Shown piece after piece: positions 17,105 through 26,006 of a DNA stretch of 64,000 nt. The notes under the pieces were generated by a model, which was not told the origin of the DNA, did not search any database, and worked only from the letters and a program-made list of their open reading frames with translations. Source of the stretch: Subdoligranulum variabile (lineage in GTDB: Bacteria > Bacillota > Clostridia > Oscillospirales > Ruminococcaceae); NCBI GenBank assembly GCA_004552305.1, contig SFOX01000005.1, positions 1 to 64,000 on the forward strand. The letters run 5' to 3'. Both the position numbers and the translations under genes were made by a program. Each line of letters opens with the position of its first letter. Within the stretch, counting starts at the first letter, position 1.

Positions 17105-18937
17105 ATGAGTCAAAAATCCAAACGAATCAAGGAATTGTTCGGCTACGCCTGCACCCTTACGCGGGAGCAGGGCGTGGGTGCCATGGTATCTCGTGCGGCG
17201 GGCTTTTGTAAGCGCCGGTTCTTGGGCAAAAAGGCGCGCTATCTGCCCGGCAAAGAAACTCTGCAAGCCCAGCGGCAGGACGCAGCGGCACAAAAGTTCC
17301 CCACCATCAGCATCCTGACGCCGCTGTACAACACGCCGGAAAATTTTCTGCGTTCCTATATCGAAAGCGTCATCGGGCAAACCGCGCCCAACTGGCAGCT
17401 GGTGCTGGCGGATGCCAGCGATGCCGACCACGCCAAGGTCGCGGACATCGTGCGGGAATACGCCGCCGCCGAGCCGCGCATTGTCTACACCAAAATCGAA
17501 AACAAGGGCATCTCCGCCAACACCAACGCCGCCGCTAAGCTGGCGACCGGCAGCTACCTTGCGCTGGCGGATCACGACGATATGTTGGCCCCCCACGCTG
17601 TCTACTGCGCGGGCAGGCTGCTGGCAGAAACCGGCGCGGACTTTGTGTACAGCGACGAAGCCCTGTTTGAAAAATCCCCCGAGCGCCCCAAGGTCGGGCA
17701 TTTCAAGCCCGACTACGCGCCCGAATACCTGATGGCGGTCAACTACATCTGCCATCTCGCTGTATTTAAAAAGGAACTGTTTGAAGCGGTGGGCGGGGAG
17801 CGTCCGGCGTGCGACGGTGCGCAGGATCACGACCTGTTTTTGCGTATCATCGACGAAATGCAGCGCCGCAACCCCGCCGCCAAGCCCCTGCACATCCCGC
17901 AGGTGCTGTATTATTGGCGGGTACACGCAGCGTCCACCAGCAGCGGCACGGACGCCAAGCCCTATGTGGTGGCGGCGGCGCAAAAGGCGGTGGCGGATCA
18001 TCTGGCGGCCACCGGACGCCACGGCACGGTGGAGGAGGGTAAGTTCCCCGGCACCTGCCATATACGCTGGCAAATCGACGAGCCGCAGCCGCTGGTGTCG
18101 ATCCTGATCCCCAACAAGGACCACATTGACGACCTCGAAAAATGCCTGCACAGCCTGTACGCCAAAACCACCTACGAGAGCTTTGAGGTGCTGGTTGTCG
18201 AGAATAACTCCGCCGACCCGGCAACCTTTGCCTACTACAAAAAGCTGCCCCAACGGTACGAAAACGCCCGCGTCATCACCTACAACGGCGGGTTCAACTT
18301 CTCCGCCATCAACAATTTTGCACGCAGGTACGCACACGGGCAGTATCTGCTGCTGCTGAACAACGACGTGGAGGTGCTTAACGGCGACTGGCTTACCCAG
18401 ATGGTGGGCGAGTGCAGCCAGCCCGGTGTGGGCATCTGCGGCGCGATGCTGTACTACCCCGATGACACCGTGCAGCACGCCGGTGTGGTCACGGGGCTGG
18501 GCGGCTACGCCGGGCATAGCCACAAGTACCACAAGCGCGGCGGCAGCGGGTATATGTTCCGGCTGGCAACCGTGCAGGATTATTCCGCTGTGACGGCAGC
18601 CTGCCTGTTGGTGCGCACCGCCGTGTACGATGCCGTTCACGGCTTGGATGAGGCGTTTACCGTTGCCTTCAACGATGTGGACTTCTGCCTGCGCGTGCGG
18701 GATGCCGGCTGGCGCATCGTCTGGACGCCGTATGCGGAGCTGTACCATTACGAGAGCAAGTCCCGCGGCTCGGACGAAAAGGACACCGCCAAAAAAGCAC
18801 GCTTTGACGCCGAACGGGAGCGCTTGTATGCGCAGCACGGCAGGGATAATATCCTGCACGACCCGTATTACAGCCCATCGCTCTCCCTCGATTATGAGGA
18901 TTTCCGCGAAAGCGCCGACCTGCGCAACCTGAAATAA
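17105..18937 (+). CDS. Double-domain family 2 glycosyltransferase (paralogue)
   Basis: The 610-residue protein is collinear with the preceding glycosyltransferase. The first GT-A domain begins at ISILTPLYNTP (~62) with LADHDDMLAP (~157), and the second at VSILIPNKDHIDDLEKCL (~333) with NNDVEVLNGDW. Shared segments such as NGGFNFSAINNF and QHAGVVTGL show that the pair arose by duplication. The ATG at 17105 follows GAGGAG. A 198-bp repeat-containing gap separates the two, so it may have some independent expression. Donor and acceptor are unknown; rhamnose is a reasonable guess. Confidence 0.88.
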   Translation: MSQKSKRIKELFGYACTLTREQGVGAMVSRAAGFCKRRFLGKKARYLPGKETLQAQRQDAAAQKFPTISILTPLYNTPENFLRSYIESVIGQTAPNWQLVLADASDADHAKVADIVREYAAAEPRIVYTKIENKGISANTNAAAKLATGSYLALADHDDMLAPHAVYCAGRLLAETGADFVYSDEALFEKSPERPKVGHFKPDYAPEYLMAVNYICHLAVFKKELFEAVGGERPACDGAQDHDLFLRIIDEMQRRNPAAKPLHIPQVLYYWRVHAASTSSGTDAKPYVVAAAQKAVADHLAATGRHGTVEEGKFPGTCHIRWQIDEPQPLVSILIPNKDHIDDLEKCLHSLYAKTTYESFEVLVVENNSADPATFAYYKKLPQRYENARVITYNGGFNFSAINNFARRYAHGQYLLLLNNDVEVLNGDWLTQMVGECSQPGVGICGAMLYYPDDTVQHAGVVTGLGGYAGHSHKYHKRGGSGYMFRLATVQDYSAVTAACLLVRTAVYDAVHGLDEAFTVAFNDVDFCLRVRDAGWRIVWTPYAELYHYESKSRGSDEKDTAKKARFDAERERLYAQHGRDNILHDPYYSPSLSLDYEDFRESADLRNLK

Positions 18938-18987
18938 CGCAAAAAGTCTGTCTGTAAACTTGGTGGAACGATTGCAAACTGCTGGTA

Positions 18988-19084
18988 GGTTTGTAGGGGA
19001 CGCATATATGCGTCCCGTGCGGTTTTACCCGATAGTTCGTAATATCCGGACAGCTGCGGCGGGCGGCCTATATGCCGCCCCTAC
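18988..19084. repeat. Palindromic intergenic repeat, full-length copy
   Basis: This ~97-bp element opens with GGTTTGTAGGGGACGC, continues through the ACCCGATAGTTCGTAATATC linker and closes with ATATGCCGCCCCTAC. Both ends are themselves short palindromes and the two outer ends are inverted relative to each other. Matching copies occur at 30147-30242 and, inverted, at 38893-38990. Confidence 0.85.
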
Positions 19085-19105
19085 ATTACTGTCCGGAAAA
19101 GGGCT

Positions 19106-19153
19106 TTATAACAAAAGGCGTATGCCCCTTGGGGCATACGCCTTTTGTTATAA
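19106..19153. terminator. Bidirectional terminator between the glycosyltransferase and upp
   Basis: Perfect 23-bp inverted arms with a 2-nt loop; the outer TTTTGTTATAA tracts act as the U-run in either direction. It can end both the glycan operon (plus) and the tsaE-tsaB-rpiB-upp operon (minus). Confidence 0.85.
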
Positions 19154-19160
19154 ACCCAAA

Positions 19161-19808
<648 letters not shown>

Positions 19809-19860
19809 TTAAGAAATACATTATTGGTCAGCCTGTCGCTACAGGCAGAGAAACAGGGAA

Positions 19861-20313
19861 TCAGCGGTTTTCCAGCGCCATCATCTTGTCGATGCGGTTC
19901 TGGTGGCGTCCGCCCTCGAACTCGGCGTTCAGGAAGGCGTCCACAATTTGCAGCGCAAGCCCGGCACCCACCACGCGCCCGCCTAAGCACAGGCAGTTGG
20001 CGTTGTTGTGGCGGCGGGTAAACTCAGCGCTGAAGGTGTCGCTGCAGCAGCAGGCACGGATGCCCTTGATCTTGTTGGCGCACATCGACATACCCACGCC
20101 GGTGCCGCAGCACAGAATGGTCAGGGCGCAGCTGCCGTTCAGCACGGCGTCGCAGCCCTTGGCGGCGTAGTCCGGGTAGTCCACGCTGGCGGCGCTGTCG
20201 GTGCCGAAATCCACAAAGGCGATGCCCTGCTCGGTCAGATGCGCCTTGATGGATTCTTTCAGTTCGTAGCCGCCGTGGTCGGCAGCCAGTGCGATGGGTT
20301 TATCAAATTGCAT
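19861..20313 (-). CDS. rpiB: Ribose-5-phosphate isomerase B
   Basis: RpiB interconverts ribose 5-phosphate and ribulose 5-phosphate. The 150-residue protein has ALAADHGGYELK near the N-terminus and the active-site cysteine in LCCGTGVGMSM (~68-78), followed by HNNANCLCLGGR. I took the ATG at 20313, with AGGAAGG eight bases upstream, over a TTG at 20319 that would sit too close to that site. The start is 2 bp beyond the tsaB stop. Together with upp it supplies or uses ribose phosphate. Confidence 0.95.
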   Translation of the reverse strand: MQFDKPIALAADHGGYELKESIKAHLTEQGIAFVDFGTDSAASVDYPDYAAKGCDAVLNGSCALTILCCGTGVGMSMCANKIKGIRACCCSDTFSAEFTRRHNNANCLCLGGRVVGAGLALQIVDAFLNAEFEGGRHQNRIDKMMALENR

Positions 20314-20315
20314 GG

Positions 20316-21017
20316 TCAAATTCCTTCCTGTTGTTTTTCACGTTCTGCGCGTTCCCGCTCCGCTTGGCTCAGGCGGTGGTAATCCGGCAAAAGGCGGGCA
20401 GGGGGTACGCATTGACCGTCATCGGCCAGGGCTTTGGCGGCCAGTGCAGCGCCTGCACCCCGCAACACCTGCAGCGCCGGGGGGCAGGGCAGCACGCCGT
20501 CCGACTGTCCATAGGTATTGTAGCACAAGTACGCGCCATCGCCAACAAAAAACAAAGGTTTTTTGCAGCTTTTTACAAAATTTTGCAGCTCTGTCACCGG
20601 GGCGGCGGCATCCGGGGTCAGCCGGGTGTGATCAGCAAGGTCAAAGGCAGCCCAGTACACCTGCCCGCGGCGGGCATCCTGCGCGGCGATCACCGTACCC
20701 GCCCCGTTTACGCCGTAGGCAAGCGCCGCCATGGTGGACACCCCCACACAGGGGATCTGCCGCAGCTGCGCCAGCCCCTTGATGACCGAAAGCCCGATGC
20801 GCAGCCCGGTAAAGCTGCCGGGACCGTTGGTGGCACCCAGCACGTCCAGATCATTCACCGTCAGACTGCAGGCGCGCAGCGCGGTGTCGATCATCGGCAG
20901 CAGGGTTTCGCTGTGGGTCAGACCGTTGTTGCATTGGGCTTCGTACAGCAGGGTATCGTCCCGCATAACCGCTACGGCACAGGATTTGCCGGCGGTATCG
21001 ACAGCCAAAAGATTCAT
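20316..21017 (-). CDS. tsaB: tRNA threonylcarbamoyladenosine synthesis protein TsaB
   Basis: TsaB is the scaffold partner of TsaD in making t6A37 on ANN-decoding tRNAs. The 233-residue ASKHA-fold protein begins LLAVDTAGKSCAVAV and has THSETLLPMID and GPGSFTGLRIGLS (~70-82), all hallmarks of TsaB, and it lacks the metal-binding histidines of TsaD. It sits between tsaE and rpiB. TsaD is not in the window. Confidence 0.95.
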   Translation of the reverse strand: MNLLAVDTAGKSCAVAVMRDDTLLYEAQCNNGLTHSETLLPMIDTALRACSLTVNDLDVLGATNGPGSFTGLRIGLSVIKGLAQLRQIPCVGVSTMAALAYGVNGAGTVIAAQDARRGQVYWAAFDLADHTRLTPDAAAPVTELQNFVKSCKKPLFFVGDGAYLCYNTYGQSDGVLPCPPALQVLRGAGAALAAKALADDGQCVPPARLLPDYHRLSQAERERAEREKQQEGI

Positions 21018-21057
21018 AAACTCACCTTAAAACTATACAAAATGTAAAATAATACAA

Positions 21058-21471
21058 TCAGTCGATGGTAATGCGGCGGGTGTTTTCGTCCAGCCGCTCA
21101 ATATGGATGCGAATCGGCTGCTCCTGCGCCAGCAGCTCGGCGCAGTTTTCGCTCCACTCGCAGGCGACAACGGCGCCCATATCCAGATAATCGTAGAACC
21201 CGGCGGCAGCCAGATCGCCCTCGGTGTGGATGCGGTACAGATCAAAATGCGCCATCGGGCGCGCGCCGCGGTAGTAGTTGACAATGGCAAAGGTCGGGCT
21301 GGAAACCGGGTCGGTGCAGCCCAGCCCCTCGGCAAGACCTTGGCAGAACGCCGTCTTGCCCGCGCCCAAGCCACCGGTAAACGCCAGCAGGGCACCGGCG
21401 GGCAGGGTCTTGGCGTACTGCCTGGCAAAATCCACCGTTTCCTGCCGGGAATGTGTAATGATCTGCTGCAT
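21058..21471 (-). CDS. tsaE: tRNA threonylcarbamoyladenosine ATPase TsaE
   Basis: TsaE is the small ATPase that resets the TsaB-TsaD complex. The 137-residue protein has Walker A TGGLGAGKTAFC (~34-45), SSPTFAIVN (~62) and FDLYRI (~76-81), all conserved in the family. It is the first gene of the tsaE-tsaB-rpiB-upp operon. In the longer open frame beginning at 21542, an upstream reading overlaps two tandem 15-bp repeats in the leader. Confidence 0.95.
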   Translation of the reverse strand: MQQIITHSRQETVDFARQYAKTLPAGALLAFTGGLGAGKTAFCQGLAEGLGCTDPVSSPTFAIVNYYRGARPMAHFDLYRIHTEGDLAAAGFYDYLDMGAVVACEWSENCAELLAQEQPIRIHIERLDENTRRITID

Positions 21472-21515
21472 AGCTGCATACTCCTTTGTTTAAGGCAACA
21501 CCGCGCCCCGTCTAA

Positions 21516-21550
21516 CAGACACACGGTAATGTTTACAGACACACGGTAAT
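21516..21550 (-). repeat. Tandem 15-bp direct repeat in the tsaE leader
   Basis: CAGACACACGGTAAT (plus-strand reading) occurs at 21516-21530 and again at 21536-21550, spaced 20 bp apart. The pair lies just downstream of the tsaE -10 box, where a repressor or a leader RNA structure could act. Confidence 0.7.
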
Positions 21551-21556
21551 AATGAT

Positions 21557-21585
21557 ATTATACTACAAAGTTCGCGTTTTGTAAA
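21557..21585 (-). promoter_or_regulatory. Sigma-A promoter of the tsaE-tsaB-rpiB-upp operon
   Basis: Minus-strand TTTACA (21585-21580), a 17-bp spacer and TATAAT (21562-21557). Confidence 0.7.
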
Positions 21586-21657
21586 ATTTAATTTATGTAG
21601 TGGAAAATTCCGCGTCCATACAGTATAATAAACTACAGAGAAAAAGGAGGGGTAACC

Positions 21658-22824
21658 GTGTATAAGCTCATCCGGCGCTACCTGCGCCGTGTGGACGGGG
21701 GCTATCTTGCGCTGTGCGCGGTGTGCAGCGCCCTCAGCATTCTGGTGCTGGTATCCATCGGGCAGACGCAGCTCGGCTCCAACAGCAAGGCGTCGGTGCA
21801 GCTGTTGTCAACGCTGTTCGGGCTGCTTTTGGCGGTGGTGTTTTCCACGGTGGATTACCGTGCCTTGGCGCGCGCGTGGCCGCTGCACGGCACGGCGGCG
21901 TGGGGCATTGTGCTGCCGACGCTGTTTTTGCACAACTTCCGGGCGGGGTTTGTGACCATCGGGTATGATGCGGGCGGCACGTCCAACTACAGCTGGTACC
22001 GCGTGGGCGGTATGACCTTTCAGCCCGCCGAGCTGGCGAAGATCAGCTTTATTCTGACCTTTGCGCTGCATATCAGCCGCGTGCGGGACCATATCAACCG
22101 CCCCAAAACGCTGCTGCTCCTGCTGGCGCACCTGCTGGCACCGGCGGCGGTCATCCACCTGCAGGGCGACGACGGCACCGCGCTGGTGTTTTTGGGCGTG
22201 GGGCTGATTATGCTGTATGCGGGCGGGCTTTCGCACTGGCTGGTGGGCGGCGGTCTGGCGGCGGCTGTCGGCGGCGCGGCGGCGCTGCTGGCACTGCGCC
22301 CCGGCATCTTAAAGGGCTACCAGTTCAAGCGCATTTTGGCGGTGCTTACGCCCGACGACCCCGCACTGGCGGACATTGCCTACCAGCAGAACAAGGGGGC
22401 TATGGCCATCGGCACCGGCGGGCTGACCGGGCAGGGGCTGTTTGACGGCGAGCCGATCTTTGTACCCAATGCTTGGAACGATTTTGTTTTTGCCTACACC
22501 GCCAACGTGCTGGGCTTTTTGGGCGCGGCGGCGGTGCTGGTGCTGTTGGCGGCGCTCTGCCTGCGCACGCTGAACACAGCCCGCAGCGCACCGGACGCGC
22601 TGGGCAGCCATATCTGTGTCGGCGTTTTTGCGGCGCTGTTTTTGCAGACGGTCATCAATCTGGGTATGAATCTGCAGGTGCTGCCGGTCATCGGCGTGAC
22701 ACTGCCGTTTTTCTCAGCAGGCGGCTCCAGCGCCCTGATGATGTACCTGTGTGTCGGCATTGTGCTGAGCGTGCGCGCCCACAGCCGCACCGACCGGAAT
22801 CCGGCAGAGGAATTTTTGGCATAG
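21658..22824 (+). CDS. RodA/FtsW/SpoVE family (SEDS) protein, RodA-like
   Basis: SEDS proteins polymerise lipid II into glycan strands with a partner class B PBP. The 388-residue protein has about ten membrane helices and family motifs: FQPAELAKISFIL (~120-132), the AIGTGGLTGQGLF loop with an acidic pair after it, NDFVFAYTANVLGF, and GVTLPFFSAGGSSALMMYL near the end. It starts at GTG behind AGGAGGGG. It stands alone outside the dcw cluster, which has its own FtsW, so elongation (RodA) or a spore role is likelier. TATAAT at 21624-21629 may be its -10 box. Confidence 0.85.
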   Translation: MYKLIRRYLRRVDGGYLALCAVCSALSILVLVSIGQTQLGSNSKASVQLLSTLFGLLLAVVFSTVDYRALARAWPLHGTAAWGIVLPTLFLHNFRAGFVTIGYDAGGTSNYSWYRVGGMTFQPAELAKISFILTFALHISRVRDHINRPKTLLLLLAHLLAPAAVIHLQGDDGTALVFLGVGLIMLYAGGLSHWLVGGGLAAAVGGAAALLALRPGILKGYQFKRILAVLTPDDPALADIAYQQNKGAMAIGTGGLTGQGLFDGEPIFVPNAWNDFVFAYTANVLGFLGAAAVLVLLAALCLRTLNTARSAPDALGSHICVGVFAALFLQTVINLGMNLQVLPVIGVTLPFFSAGGSSALMMYLCVGIVLSVRAHSRTDRNPAEEFLA

Positions 22825-22834
22825 CAGTAAGTAG

Positions 22835-22860
22835 GCGGGCAGCTTCGGCTGCCCGCTTTT
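22835..22860 (+). terminator. Intrinsic terminator after the RodA-like gene
   Basis: GCGGGCAGC-TTCG-GCTGCCCGC followed by TTTT; a 9-bp stem with a stable UUCG tetraloop. Confidence 0.85.
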
Positions 22861-22864
22861 GCGG

Positions 22865-23062
22865 TTAGGCGTCCTCCCGACCAAGCTCCGGCAGCAGGCA
22901 CACACCGGCAACGCCCACCACAATAAACACCGTGCGGGACAGCCAGCTCAGGCTGCCGCCCAGCAGCCAGCCCACCGCGTTAAAGCCGAAAATGCCGTAG
23001 ACGCCCCAGTTGATGCTGCCAACAATCGCCAGCAAGAGCAAAAGCTTTTTAAAAATGTGCAT
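22865..23062 (-). CDS. DUF378 small membrane protein
   Basis: This 65-residue protein has two membrane helices joined by a short loop. SINWGVYGIFGFNAVGWLLGG (split by a glycine turn) and the RTVFIVVGVAGV helix are characteristic of DUF378. The function of the family is unknown. The ATG at 23062 follows CAAGGAGGG. It is monocistronic, with its own promoter at 23106-23134, and is convergent with the RodA-like gene. Confidence 0.82.
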   Translation of the reverse strand: MHIFKKLLLLLAIVGSINWGVYGIFGFNAVGWLLGGSLSWLSRTVFIVVGVAGVCLLPELGREDA

Positions 23063-23105
23063 AGTTACAGCCCTCCTTGCAGACAGTATGGCAGCGGGGA
23101 AATAA

Positions 23106-23134
23106 AATATACATTTTTTTGCGGCAGAGTGTAA
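23106..23134 (-). promoter_or_regulatory. Putative promoter of the DUF378 gene
   Basis: Minus-strand TTACAC (23134-23129), a 17-bp spacer and TATATT (23111-23106). Confidence 0.45.
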
Positions 23135-23155
23135 CACACTGCAAAATTCCCCGTC

Positions 23156-23184
23156 TTGTATATTGACGGGGAATATGGTATGAT
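23156..23184 (+). promoter_or_regulatory. Putative extended -10 promoter of the cyclo-ligase gene
   Basis: TTGTAT (23156-23161), a 17-bp spacer and TATGAT (23179-23184) preceded by TGG, an extended -10 element. Confidence 0.55.
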
Positions 23185-23210
23185 ACCTTGCAAAGAAGGG
23201 GGTACCGCCC

Positions 23211-23768
23211 ATGACCAAACAGGAAGCCCGCCGTTTTGCGGCGCAGCAGCGCGCTGCGCTGGATCTGTCTGCCGTGGGGGCGGGTATGGCAAAGGTGCTG
23301 TTCGCACTGCCCGCGTGGCAGAACGCCGACACCGTGCTGTGCTTTGCCGCCCTGCCGGACGAGCCGGACACCGCTGCGATTCTGCGCCGCGCCTTGGCGG
23401 CGGGCAAACGCCTGCTGCTGCCGCGCGTTCTCTCCCAAACCGAGATGGATTGGGTGGAGATTACGGCACTCACGCAGCTGGTGCCGGGGCATTTCGGCAT
23501 TGCCGAGCCGCCCGCCGAACTGCCGCCCACCGACCCGGTTGCCCTGCCGGGCAGGCTGCTTGCGCTGGTGCCTTGTATGGCTGCGGGGCAGGACGGCACA
23601 CGGCTGGGACGCGGCGGCGGATATTATGACCGCTTTTTGGCACACTATACCGGGGAAAAGCTGCTGCTTTGCCCCGCCGCGCTGGTTCTGCCGGCACTTC
23701 CGCAGGAACGCTGGGACATACCGTTTTTACCCCAAGAGATCTTGACCGAGAAAGGACTACTACCATGA
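23211..23768 (+). CDS. 5-formyltetrahydrofolate cyclo-ligase
   Basis: The enzyme (MTHFS, YgfA/Fau) converts 5-formyl-THF to 5,10-methenyl-THF with ATP, feeding the one-carbon pool that purine synthesis uses. The 185-residue protein shows FAALPDEPDT in the first half, LLPRV (~66), and the family signature GTRLGRGGGYYDRFL (~127-141). An AAGAAGGGGG site precedes the ATG. Its stop overlaps the start of a lipoprotein gene by 4 bp, so the two are translationally coupled, an odd pairing of a cytosolic folate enzyme and a surface protein. Confidence 0.93.
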   Translation: MTKQEARRFAAQQRAALDLSAVGAGMAKVLFALPAWQNADTVLCFAALPDEPDTAAILRRALAAGKRLLLPRVLSQTEMDWVEITALTQLVPGHFGIAEPPAELPPTDPVALPGRLLALVPCMAAGQDGTRLGRGGGYYDRFLAHYTGEKLLLCPAALVLPALPQERWDIPFLPQEILTEKGLLP

Positions 23769-24442
23769 AAAAAATGATGACCGCTGCCGCACTGGCTGCC
23801 GCCCTGCTGCTGACCGCCTGCGGCAACGCCGCTTCCTCCTCTGCGGCAGAGCCGACCCCCACCCCTGACAGCGAGCCGGCGACCTCCGCCCCTGCCGAGG
23901 ATATTGACGGGGAGGTCGGCGTGGACGAGGAAATGCCCGAGCCGGACGCGGAGCTGAAGGAAATTGTGGACAAGATGACCGCTGTCTATGACGTGGAGCT
24001 GATGATGGTGGAAACCGTGGCGGTCGATTTGACCGACGAGGCGTGGTACACCTACCAGACCGGTCTGACCCCCGAGCAGGCTGCCCTTGTGGATGCCGCC
24101 GTCTTGACCGAGCCGGGCATCGGCAGCCAGCCGTACAGTATGGTGCTGCTGCGCGTCAAAAATGCCGGGGACGCCCAAACCATTGCCGACGCCGTGCTGA
24201 ACGGCGTGAATATGCACAAATGGGTCTGCGTTGCCGCTGACCACGCCCGCGTTGTGACCTTTGGCGACAAGGTGCTGTTCGTTATGGCAGAGGATGATCT
24301 GGTGGATGTGGATGATGTCATCGAAAGCGCCGCCACCGCCCTGAAGGTCAGCTTTGACTACGACGCCTCCCGCGAGGAAGAATTGGACGACGATGACCTG
24401 CCCCCCGAGCTGCTGATGGACCAGCCCGCCGTGGCAGACTGA
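23765..24442 (+). CDS. DUF4358 lipoprotein
   Basis: The 225-residue protein begins MKKMMTAAALAAALLLTACG, a lipoprotein signal with the cysteine at 19. An acidic Thr/Pro/Ser-rich linker (to about 60) follows, then a DUF4358-like domain containing MVETVAVDLTDE, YTYQTGL and SQPYSMVLLRVKNA, and a very acidic tail. The family is common in gut Clostridia and has no known function. The start at 23765 overlaps the cyclo-ligase stop (ATGA). A strong terminator follows. Confidence 0.75.
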   Translation: MKKMMTAAALAAALLLTACGNAASSSAAEPTPTPDSEPATSAPAEDIDGEVGVDEEMPEPDAELKEIVDKMTAVYDVELMMVETVAVDLTDEAWYTYQTGLTPEQAALVDAAVLTEPGIGSQPYSMVLLRVKNAGDAQTIADAVLNGVNMHKWVCVAADHARVVTFGDKVLFVMAEDDLVDVDDVIESAATALKVSFDYDASREEELDDDDLPPELLMDQPAVAD

Positions 24443-24461
24443 TACAAACAGGCAAAAAATA

Positions 24462-24494
24462 AACCGTATGGAAAATAATTCCATACGGTTTTTT
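24462..24494. terminator. Bidirectional terminator after the DUF4358 gene
   Basis: AACCGTATGGAA / TTCCATACGGTT with a 5-nt loop is followed by TTTT on the plus strand and a T-rich stretch on the minus strand. It can also end the kinase/regulator transcript coming the other way. Confidence 0.8.
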
Positions 24495-24532
24495 GTTTGT
24501 CGAAAAGCGCAAAGAGGGAAAGCCATATCGGC

Positions 24533-24569
24533 GGTTTACCCGATAGCTCGTAATATCCGGGCAGCTGCA
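24533..24569. repeat. Partial palindromic intergenic repeat (linker part only)
   Basis: GGTTTACCCGATAGCTCGTA and the following AATATCCGGGCAGCTGC match the middle of the element at 18988-19084, but the palindromic ends are missing. It directly abuts the stop codon of the histidine kinase gene. Confidence 0.65.
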
Positions 24570-26006
24570 TTACGGATGCGCCGGCAGGGTAAACACAAAC
24601 CGGCACCATTGACCCTCCTCGCTTTCGGCGTGAATCTCGCCGCCCGAAAGGTTGATCAAAATCTTGCAGATATGCAGCCCCAAGCCGCTGCCGCGCGTGT
24701 TCATCCCGCGGGAGCGGTCCTCCTTGTAAAAGCGCTCAAACACAAAGGGCAGCGCCTCGGCGGCAATGCCCGCGCCGGTGTTTTCAATGCACACCTCCAC
24801 CATATCGCCCCGGCGCTGTGCCGAGAAGGTGATCACGCCCTTTTCAGGGGTGAACTTGATGGCGTTGTCCACAATATTATAGACGACCTGATGTACAAAA
24901 TCGGGGTCGGCATAGATGGGCAGCGGGTCGCCGCCCAAGCCTTGGATGTCAATTTTGCCGTCCTCGATGCGCTGCTCGTCCGAAAGCACCACGTCGGTGA
25001 TGGTCTGCCACACATCGTAGGTCTTGGCGTGGATGGGCACCTCGCCTGCCTCCAGCTTGGTGATGTCCAGCATATTCTGCACAAGGCGCGCCAAACGCCC
25101 GGTTTCCTGCGAAACAATGGCGAGATACCGCTGGTTTTCCTCCGGGGGAATGGTGCCGTCCAGCATACCGTCGATAAAGCCCTTGATGGTGGTCATGGGG
25201 GTGCGCAGCTCGTGGGCAATGTTGCCCATAAACTGCCCGCGCGAGTTGTCGATGGTTTGCAGCCGTGCCGCCATATTGTTAAAGGTCGTGGCAAAATCGG
25301 CAAGCTCCACACAGCCGTCCACAGGGGCGCGGGCGGTAAAATCGCCGCTGCCCAGCCGGCGGGCAGCCACGCTGATGTTTTCGATCGGCTTGGTGATGCG
25401 CTTGGCAAGCAGCACACACAGGATGCTGCACAGCAGCAGGATCGCCGCCGCCGAAATGCCGAACATGATCAGCATATCCTTGATGTACAAAAACAGCCCG
25501 CGCATCGGGGTGGCGGCAAACAGGTAGCCGTCGTAGCCGCCCATACTGATCAGCCGCCCGGCGGTGTAGTAGCGATGGGTGTACACACCGCCCATCTTGC
25601 CGGTGTCAAACAGGTCGCTGCCGGAACGGATGCCCTGCAGCAGCTCGGCGGGGATGTTCTGCCCGGTCAAATCGGCGCAGCTGGTGTGCAGCAAAATGTT
25701 GCCGTTTTTGTCGGCAATGTAAACCAACGCGCCCGATGCCGTGTTGAACAGCTCAAAGCCGTTTTGCGCACTTTCCAACATCGTATCGTCAGAAAACGGG
25801 CGCGTCACAATAGAACCCTCGTCCGCAAAGCGGTTGCTCAGGGCGGTGGCGCCGTCCAGCACGGCGCTTAAGGCGGCGTGGCGCTCGCTGACAAAATACG
25901 CCGCCGACAGTGCCGTCTGGATAACGCACATAAACGCCAGCCCCAGCACCAGCACGGTGGCAATGGTCGAAAGCAGCTCGCGGCTGATGGTATTGCGGCG
26001 GTTCAT
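24570..26006 (-). CDS. Membrane sensor histidine kinase
   Basis: The 478-residue kinase has an N-terminal helix (~11-36), an extracellular sensor region with DKNGNILLHTSC (a PAS/Cache-like stretch), and a second helix (~168-196). A HAMP domain follows, then the dimerisation box MGNIAHELRTPMTTIKGF with the phosphorylated histidine (~270). The ATPase domain has YNIVDNAIKFTPEKG, GAGIA and GSGLGLHICK. It overlaps the regulator gene by 4 bp. The signal is unknown; the build resembles PhoR/ResE-type envelope sensors. Confidence 0.92.
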   Translation of the reverse strand: MNRRNTISRELLSTIATVLVLGLAFMCVIQTALSAAYFVSERHAALSAVLDGATALSNRFADEGSIVTRPFSDDTMLESAQNGFELFNTASGALVYIADKNGNILLHTSCADLTGQNIPAELLQGIRSGSDLFDTGKMGGVYTHRYYTAGRLISMGGYDGYLFAATPMRGLFLYIKDMLIMFGISAAAILLLCSILCVLLAKRITKPIENISVAARRLGSGDFTARAPVDGCVELADFATTFNNMAARLQTIDNSRGQFMGNIAHELRTPMTTIKGFIDGMLDGTIPPEENQRYLAIVSQETGRLARLVQNMLDITKLEAGEVPIHAKTYDVWQTITDVVLSDEQRIEDGKIDIQGLGGDPLPIYADPDFVHQVVYNIVDNAIKFTPEKGVITFSAQRRGDMVEVCIENTGAGIAAEALPFVFERFYKEDRSRGMNTRGSGLGLHICKILINLSGGEIHAESEEGQWCRFVFTLPAHP

